Shown here: one piece after another, positions 60,815 to 64,000 of the stretch | How positions within the stretch are numbered: position 1 is the first letter of the stretch | Layout of the letters: each line of letters starts with the position of its first letter | Position numbers and translations under genes: made by a program | Notes under the pieces: generated by a model | What the model was told of the DNA's origin: nothing | The model's database searches: none | Seen by the model: the letters and a program-made list of their open reading frames with translations, nothing else | Assembly: GCA_944376295.1 (NCBI GenBank) | Contig: CALWCE010000008.1 | Span: 31,143-95,142, forward strand | Source: an uncultured Clostridia bacterium | GTDB taxonomy: Bacteria; Bacillota; Clostridia; Christensenellales; Borkfalkiaceae | Length of the DNA stretch: 64,000 nt | Direction: 5' to 3'

Positions 60815-61090
60815 ATGAACTTTTATACTGTCAGAGACTTGAGAACAACGCCTAAAAGTATATGGGATAATCTTTCCGCAGATGGTGAAGTCGTCATCAC
60901 AAACAACGGAAAACCTACTGCAATTATGATCGATATTTCAGACGGTAGCTTTGAGGAAACTTTAAGGGCTGTACGACAAGCGAAAGCGACGATCGCATTT
61001 AACTCGATGAGAACAAAGGCCGCATCGAAAGGCTTTATGAGTGAGAACGATATAGAAGCCGAAATTGAAGCCGCTCGTCAGGGAGAGTAA
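60815..61090 (+). CDS. Phd/YefM-type antitoxin
   Basis: A 91-residue antitoxin. Seen: FYTVRDLRTTPKSIWDNLSA, EVVITNNGKPTAIMIDI, the Phd/YefM fold that binds the operon promoter, and a C-terminal acidic helix (SENDIEAEIEAAR) for toxin binding. It has its own consensus promoter and AGGAGG site. The partner is the PIN gene starting two bases after its stop. Confidence 0.9.
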   Translation: MNFYTVRDLRTTPKSIWDNLSADGEVVITNNGKPTAIMIDISDGSFEETLRAVRQAKATIAFNSMRTKAASKGFMSENDIEAEIEAARQGE

Positions 61091-61091
61091 A

Positions 61092-61487
61092 ATGCTTGTT
61101 GTGATCGATACAAATGTTTTGGTATCCGCACTTTGGTCGAAAAACGGCGCGCCTGCAAAGATAATCAGCTTGGTCTTACAAGGCAAACTGATCCCGTGTT
61201 ATGATTATCGCATTTTATCTGAATATAGAACTGTCCTCGCTCGTCCTAAATTCGGTTTTACAGATGGCGAGATCAACGCCTTGCTTGACTGGATCGAGAT
61301 ATATGGAAGATCGATTCTCGCAGAACCACTTGAAGATATTTTCATCGATGAGTCAGATAAAAAGTTCTTCGAAGTAGCAAAATACAGCAACGCCATATTG
61401 GTCACAGGAAATCTGAAACACTTTCCGAACGATGCCCAAGTCATGTCGGTATCCGACTTTCTTGTGAAATATCATGGCATTGTGTAG
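61092..61487 (+). CDS. PIN-domain ribonuclease toxin
   Basis: A 131-residue toxin. ATG 61092 chosen because the PIN fold starts there (MLVVIDTNVLVSALW with the first Asp); an in-frame start at 61065 would overlap the antitoxin. Seen: acidic residues in IDTNV, YRTVLARPKF, DESDKKFFEVA and the final VTGNLKHF, the pattern of the PIN_3 group. Known: PIN toxins are Mg-dependent RNases, several of which cut tRNA. Role here: maintenance of the element. Confidence 0.9.
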   Translation: MLVVIDTNVLVSALWSKNGAPAKIISLVLQGKLIPCYDYRILSEYRTVLARPKFGFTDGEINALLDWIEIYGRSILAEPLEDIFIDESDKKFFEVAKYSNAILVTGNLKHFPNDAQVMSVSDFLVKYHGIV

Positions 61488-61513
61488 CAGATTAAAAAAA
61501 GAGGAATATCACA

Positions 61514-61999
61514 ATGGAAAGAATCATGAAGAAAATCGCCGCCGTTTTTGCCCTTGTGTTGCTAATTGTCTCGCTCTGCTTTGTTCCGCTCGGAGCAATA
61601 TGCGCAAACGCAGAGGAGGAATGTCCGCACAAAAGAAAGGAAAAGGTTGATTGGGTACTCCCGACCTGCACAGAAGGGGGCTATGACGAGTTTTTTTGCC
61701 TCGACTGCGGAGAGACTTTTCGAGTAACATACCCAGCAAAAGAGCATAAATATTATGAGTATTCATATATGTACACAAAAGATGGAGAGCTTCTCCTTAC
61801 AAGATGGGCCTGTGCTTATTGCGGACAAATGTACACAGAATATGTGGATAATTATCAAGAACTTATTCAAGCCGATCAAAAAAGTGAGACTCTTCCCGGT
61901 TGGGCGATCGCTCTGATCGTTATCGCAGCCATCCTTGCCGTCGGCGGCGTCGCGACCGGGATCGCGCTCTACTGGAAGGAAATCAAGCAAAACGACTAA
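61514..61999 (+). CDS. Small Cys-rich surface protein 3
   Basis: A 161-residue protein with a signal peptide (about 1-32), a single repeat of the surface family (LPTCTEGGYDEFFCLDCGE, then YPAKEHKYYEYS and CAYCGQMYTE), and a C-terminal membrane segment (WAIALIVIAAILAVGGVAT) with a short basic tail. AGAGGA lies 9 bases before ATG 61514. It is the minimal form of the family seen at 24760, 48919 and 59644 and the last gene of the ICE. Confidence 0.8.
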   Translation: MERIMKKIAAVFALVLLIVSLCFVPLGAICANAEEECPHKRKEKVDWVLPTCTEGGYDEFFCLDCGETFRVTYPAKEHKYYEYSYMYTKDGELLLTRWACAYCGQMYTEYVDNYQELIQADQKSETLPGWAIALIVIAAILAVGGVATGIALYWKEIKQND

Positions 62000-62017
62000 G
62001 CATCGCAGCCGTCCCAT

Positions 62018-62038
62018 GTACGGCCATCTGTACGGACA
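62018..62038 (+). repeat. GTACGGACA direct pair near right end
   Basis: GTACGGCCA (62018-62026, one change) and GTACGGACA (62030-62038), 12 bp apart, same orientation. Last copies before attR. Confidence 0.78.
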
Positions 62039-62041
62039 CTT

Positions 62042-62079
62042 AAAGCCATCGCCTTCAAGCGGTGGCTTTCTATTTTTTT
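62042..62079 (+). terminator. Strong terminator closing the ICE
   Basis: AAAGCCATCGC (62042-62052) pairs with GCGGTGGCTTT (62059-62069), 11 bp, loop of 6, followed by CTATTTTTTTA. Ends transcription before the right attachment region. Confidence 0.9.
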
Positions 62080-62080
62080 A

Positions 62081-62450
62081 GGTCTCACCTAACTAATTTT
62101 GGGGTCAAAAGATAGAAAAAATATTTCGAGACAAAGCAGAGAGTACGATCCATGTAGAAATATATATAAATATGGTAGATTGAGCGTCTATTGTGATATT
62201 TAGCTTGCCGAATATTTATAATTAGCTATATAGGACTACAATAGACTATCGTTTTGAATTATAAGTAAACGAAAATGCACGATTTCGAGGGACTATTATA
62301 GAAATAGGTTTATTTAGCGGTCGAATTTTGAGCGATACAGGAAATATTTATGGGGGCATATAGGGGGCAAAAATTGAAAAATGGGCGTGAAACACTGTTT
62401 TTAGGCCAAATTCTGACCTTCAAGCGGCATTTTATTACCCTCTCTTTGGC
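62081..62450. promoter_or_regulatory. Right-end attachment region (no gene)
   Basis: AT-rich, no credible gene. GTCTATTGT (62186-62194) and its complement ACAATAGAC (62238-62246) form an inverted pair; GGACTACAATAGA at about 62233 resembles GGACTATTATAGA at about 62290; GGGGGCA occurs twice at 62352-62358 and 62363-62369, like the left end. These are candidate integrase and excisionase sites. Confidence 0.5.
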
Positions 62451-62473
62451 TTCAAGTCCCTTCGTCCGCACCA
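62451..62473 (+). repeat. attR core (23-bp direct repeat)
   Basis: Identical to the tRNA-Leu 3' end at 19121-19143. It marks the right boundary of the ICE. The sequence after it is chromosomal and includes the tRNA's displaced terminator. Confidence 0.92.
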
Positions 62474-62884
62474 CACAAACAGAGAGCCGACGTTATGTCG
62501 GCTCTTTGTTTGCGTTATCCCGTCTTACGAAGGGACTTGAGGGTGGAGGCGTTTGCGCGAGCAAACGGTTTGCGCGCGATAACCTTAACGAACAACAACG
62601 CATGGCGCAAACTGAACAGCCCGGTGGGCTGTTCACCAGGGCGCGCCGCTAAAGGCGCAAGTCCCTTCGTCCGCACCACACAAACAGAGAGCCGACGTTA
62701 TGTCGGCTCTTTGTTTGCGTTATCCCGTCTTACGAAGGGACTTGAGGGTGGAGGCGTTTGCGCGAGCAAACGGTTTGCGCGCGATAACCTTAACGAACAA
62801 CAACGCATGGCGCAAACTGAACAGCCCGGTGGGCTGTTCACCAGGGCGCGCCGCTAAAGGCGCAAGTCCCTTCGTCCGCACCAC
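62453..62884 (+). repeat. Perfect 205-bp tandem duplication with tRNA-end copies
   Basis: Bases 62453-62657 and 62658-62862 appear identical, and a third copy of the first 22 bases follows at 62863-62884. Each unit begins with CAAGTCCCTTCGTCCGCACC of the tRNA end, then a terminator hairpin, then the exact inverse ACGAAGGGACTT (62527, 62732), then GAACAGCCC/GGGCTGTTC. A third ACGAAGGGACTT at 63018 closes the partial copy. The open frames across it are not credible genes. Confidence 0.85.
62476..62512 (+). terminator. Displaced native tRNA-Leu terminator (copy 1)
   Basis: AGAGCCGAC (62483-62491) pairs with GTCGGCTCT (62497-62505), flanked by CAAACA and TTGTTTG that extend the stem. It lies 10 bases after attR, where the tRNA end would be before insertion. 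An identical copy is at 62681-62717. Confidence 0.8.
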
Positions 62885-62904
62885 GTCGCCGCAAGGCGCG
62901 TTTC

Positions 62905-62940
62905 GAAACAGCTTGAGAAATCTCAAGCTGTTTCCTTTTT
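62905..62940 (+). terminator. Strong terminator after the third tRNA-end copy
   Basis: GAAACAGCTTGAG (62905-62917) and CTCAAGCTGTTTC (62922-62934) form a perfect 13-bp stem with a 4-base loop, then CTTTTT. Confidence 0.88.
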
Positions 62941-63070
62941 CGCCTGCGTCTCCTTTTCCCACAAAACTCGCTGCGCGACTTTTGCGGGAGCCCTGTTTGT
63001 TTGCGTTATCCCGCTTTACGAAGGGACTTCAACCCTGCGATTTTTTTGCTTGAAAACCGATAAAATATCG

Positions 63071-63108
63071 TTGACAGAACAGAATAACAGTGTTATAGTA
63101 ACACTGTT
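63071..63108 (+). promoter_or_regulatory. tetR-family promoter with overlapping palindromic operator
   Basis: TTGACA (63071-63076) and TATAGT (63094-63099), 17-bp spacer. The perfect palindrome AACAGTGTTA-TAG-TAACACTGTT (63086-63108) covers the -10, the place for autorepression. Confidence 0.85.
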
Positions 63109-63130
63109 ATCAAACAATACGGGACGCAGC

Positions 63131-63751
63131 ATGAAAGTAAAGGACGAAAGCATCAACGTAAAACTTTTGGAATGCGCCAAAGCGGAGTTCATGGAAAAGG
63201 GCTTTGCGGACGCTTCCATGCGCACGATTGCGGAGCGCGCGGGCGTTACGACGGGGATGCTTTACAGCCGCTTTGCGGACAAGGACGAAATGTTTCGCTC
63301 CATTGTGGGCGAGGGGGCTGAAAAACTGTACGCCTATTTTTCGGAGGTGCAGGAAAATTTTGCCGCCTTACCCGCGGTGCAGCAGAAAGGGGAGATGCAC
63401 TCTTACACGTCGGGCAAGATGTGCGTGATGATGGACATCATATACGACTACTTTGACAGTTTCAAACTCATTGTTCTCAAAAGTGCGGGTTCAAGTTACG
63501 AACACTACATCGACCGCATGATCGATTATGAAACGGAGAGCACCGAACGCTTCATGCGCGTGCTGCGCGAAAGCGGCGCGCCCGTCAGGACGGTCCGCCG
63601 GGACATCAATCATATGCTTGCGAGCGCGCTGTTTAACGGCGTGTTCGAGGTGGTCGCGCACGGCTTTCCAAAAGAGGACGCAATGGAATATGTGGACGCC
63701 GTCTGCGAGTTCTTTTATGCAGGCTGGGATAAGCTGATGGGGCTGTCATAA
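63131..63751 (+). CDS. TetR family transcriptional regulator
   Basis: A 206-residue TetR-type repressor. ATG 63131 chosen because it lies just after the promoter-operator; an in-frame ATG at 63050 would put the promoter inside the gene. Seen: N-terminal HTH (AKAEFMEKGFADASMRTIA, ERAGVTTGMLYSRFADKDEM) and an all-helical ligand domain with IDRMIDYETESTERFMRVL. The gene precedes an ABC transporter gene, a common target of TetR regulators. The transporter promoter has a different palindrome, so direct control is not certain. Confidence 0.9.
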   Translation: MKVKDESINVKLLECAKAEFMEKGFADASMRTIAERAGVTTGMLYSRFADKDEMFRSIVGEGAEKLYAYFSEVQENFAALPAVQQKGEMHSYTSGKMCVMMDIIYDYFDSFKLIVLKSAGSSYEHYIDRMIDYETESTERFMRVLRESGAPVRTVRRDINHMLASALFNGVFEVVAHGFPKEDAMEYVDAVCEFFYAGWDKLMGLS

Positions 63752-63770
63752 TATTAGGTAAAAAGAAACA

Positions 63771-63792
63771 GGGGCTTTAAGCCCCGTTCTTT
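63771..63792 (+). terminator. Weak terminator after tetR-family gene
   Basis: GGGGCTT and AAGCCCC (63771-63785) form a short stem followed by GTTCTTT. Confidence 0.6.
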
Positions 63793-63801
63793 CGGACATA
63801 A

Positions 63802-63877
63802 AGTTCGCATATACGAACTAAAATGGAAGTGCGAATAAAAGCCATATTTTTTGATATAGAGTTCGCTATAACGAACT
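63802..63877 (+). promoter_or_regulatory. Twin operators before the ABC transporter gene
   Basis: AGTTCG-CATATA-CGAACT (63802-63819) and AGTTCG-CTATAA-CGAACT (63860-63877): two 18-bp palindromes with the same arms, centres 58 bp apart. They differ from the tetR promoter palindrome. Confidence 0.8.
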
Positions 63878-63896
63878 TAATATACAGGAGGTATTT

Positions 63897-64000
63897 ATGC
63901 AAAGTAAGGCAAAAGGGAAGGGGAACCTTTCCGTTTTGATGGACTATGCCGGGCGGCGAAGGGTGCTCACCTATCTTTCGTGGGTGCTTTCCGCCGTCAG
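63897..64000 (+). CDS. ABC transporter, N-terminus (partial)
   Basis: ATG 63897 behind CAGGAGG opens a frame to the window end (34 codons): MQSKAKGKGNLSVLMDYAG followed by RRRVLTYLSWVLSAV. This is the typical start of the membrane domain of an exporter-type ABC half-transporter (basic head, then first helix). The ATPase part is outside the window. It probably forms an operon controlled through the two upstream palindromes. Confidence 0.65.
   Translation, partial: MQSKAKGKGNLSVLMDYAGRRRVLTYLSWVLSAV

Larger units (their letters stand above)
19121..62473 (+). mobile_element. Integrative and conjugative element in tRNA-Leu (about 43.3 kb)
   Basis: Bounded by the 23-bp direct repeat at 19121-19143 and 62451-62473. 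The left end carries a tyrosine integrase reading toward the tRNA; the body has ParA, Rep, relaxase, VirD4, VirB4, VirB6 and VirB2-like genes, an ArdC-type antirestriction gene and three toxin-antitoxin pairs, which is the full kit for excision, replication, transfer and maintenance. Everything from ParA to the last Cys-rich protein reads rightward except the BrnTA pair. No antibiotic-resistance or metabolic cargo is evident. No VirB1-type cell-wall hydrolase or VirB8-like protein was recognised. Confidence 0.93.

Noticed and set aside
19121-62473. Reverse-transcriptase systems (retron, diversity-generating element, group II intron)
   Set aside because: No reverse-transcriptase motif (YxDD) with its supporting domains was found in any convincing gene.
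62658-62884. Further tRNA-Leu genes right of attR
   Set aside because: Only the last 20-22 bases of the tRNA are repeated; no upstream arms.
62350-63053. Plus-strand open frames across the 205-bp duplication
   Set aside because: The same peptides repeat because of the tandem DNA copy; no ribosome sites, and they cross terminators and the attachment site.

Overview
The window looks like the chromosome of an anaerobic, fairly GC-rich Bacillota (Clostridia-type) bacterium carrying an integrated conjugative element. The phylum is suggested by a DnaD-type primosome protein, DegV and DUF951 proteins, a ywlC-ywlE-rpiB gene order like that of Bacillus subtilis, consensus SigA promoters and strong AGGAGG ribosome sites. 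No rRNA gene is present, so nothing finer than class is supported.

Bases 1-19060 are core chromosome. A truncated DnaD-like gene reads left. Divergently, sbcD-sbcC starts a long rightward run: a hydrolase-like protein, DUF951, signal peptidase I, DegV, a membrane protein, an ACT protein with its UPF0210 partner, PepF, DnaB, Sua5/YwlC, a YwlE-like phosphatase, RpiB, a DUF1538 transporter with a PII-like partner, an S51 peptidase, and tRNA-Leu(CAG).

Bases 19121-62473 are an integrative and conjugative element (ICE) of about 43.3 kb. It is inserted in the 3' end of the tRNA-Leu gene and bounded by a 23-bp direct repeat. From the left it carries: a tyrosine integrase with a small coupled gene; a HigBA-type toxin-antitoxin pair; four XRE regulators with three distinct operator sets; small accessory genes; a gene-free array of RNA-like hairpin pairs; a Cys-rich secreted protein; ParA with a ribbon-helix-helix partner; an iteron-bearing replication region with a winged-helix Rep; a 4061-residue methylase-helicase-exonuclease-primase fusion; BrnTA; an ArdC-type antirestriction protein; a probable oriT; relaxase; VirD4; VirB2-, VirB6- and VirB4-like proteins interleaved with three more Cys-rich surface proteins; and a Phd/PIN pair.

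The signals least explained by standard annotation are two. One is a 9-10 bp motif, TGTACGGACA, placed as palindromes or as phased direct repeats at about a dozen places in the ICE, including inside virB4. The other is a four-copy array at 24184-24722 in which each unit is a palindromic hairpin followed by a tRNA-acceptor/T-arm-like fold with compensatory base changes.

Bases 62474-64000 return to chromosome: a perfect 205-bp tandem duplication carrying more copies of the tRNA 3' end, terminators, an autoregulated TetR gene, and the start of an ABC transporter gene behind two palindromic operators.
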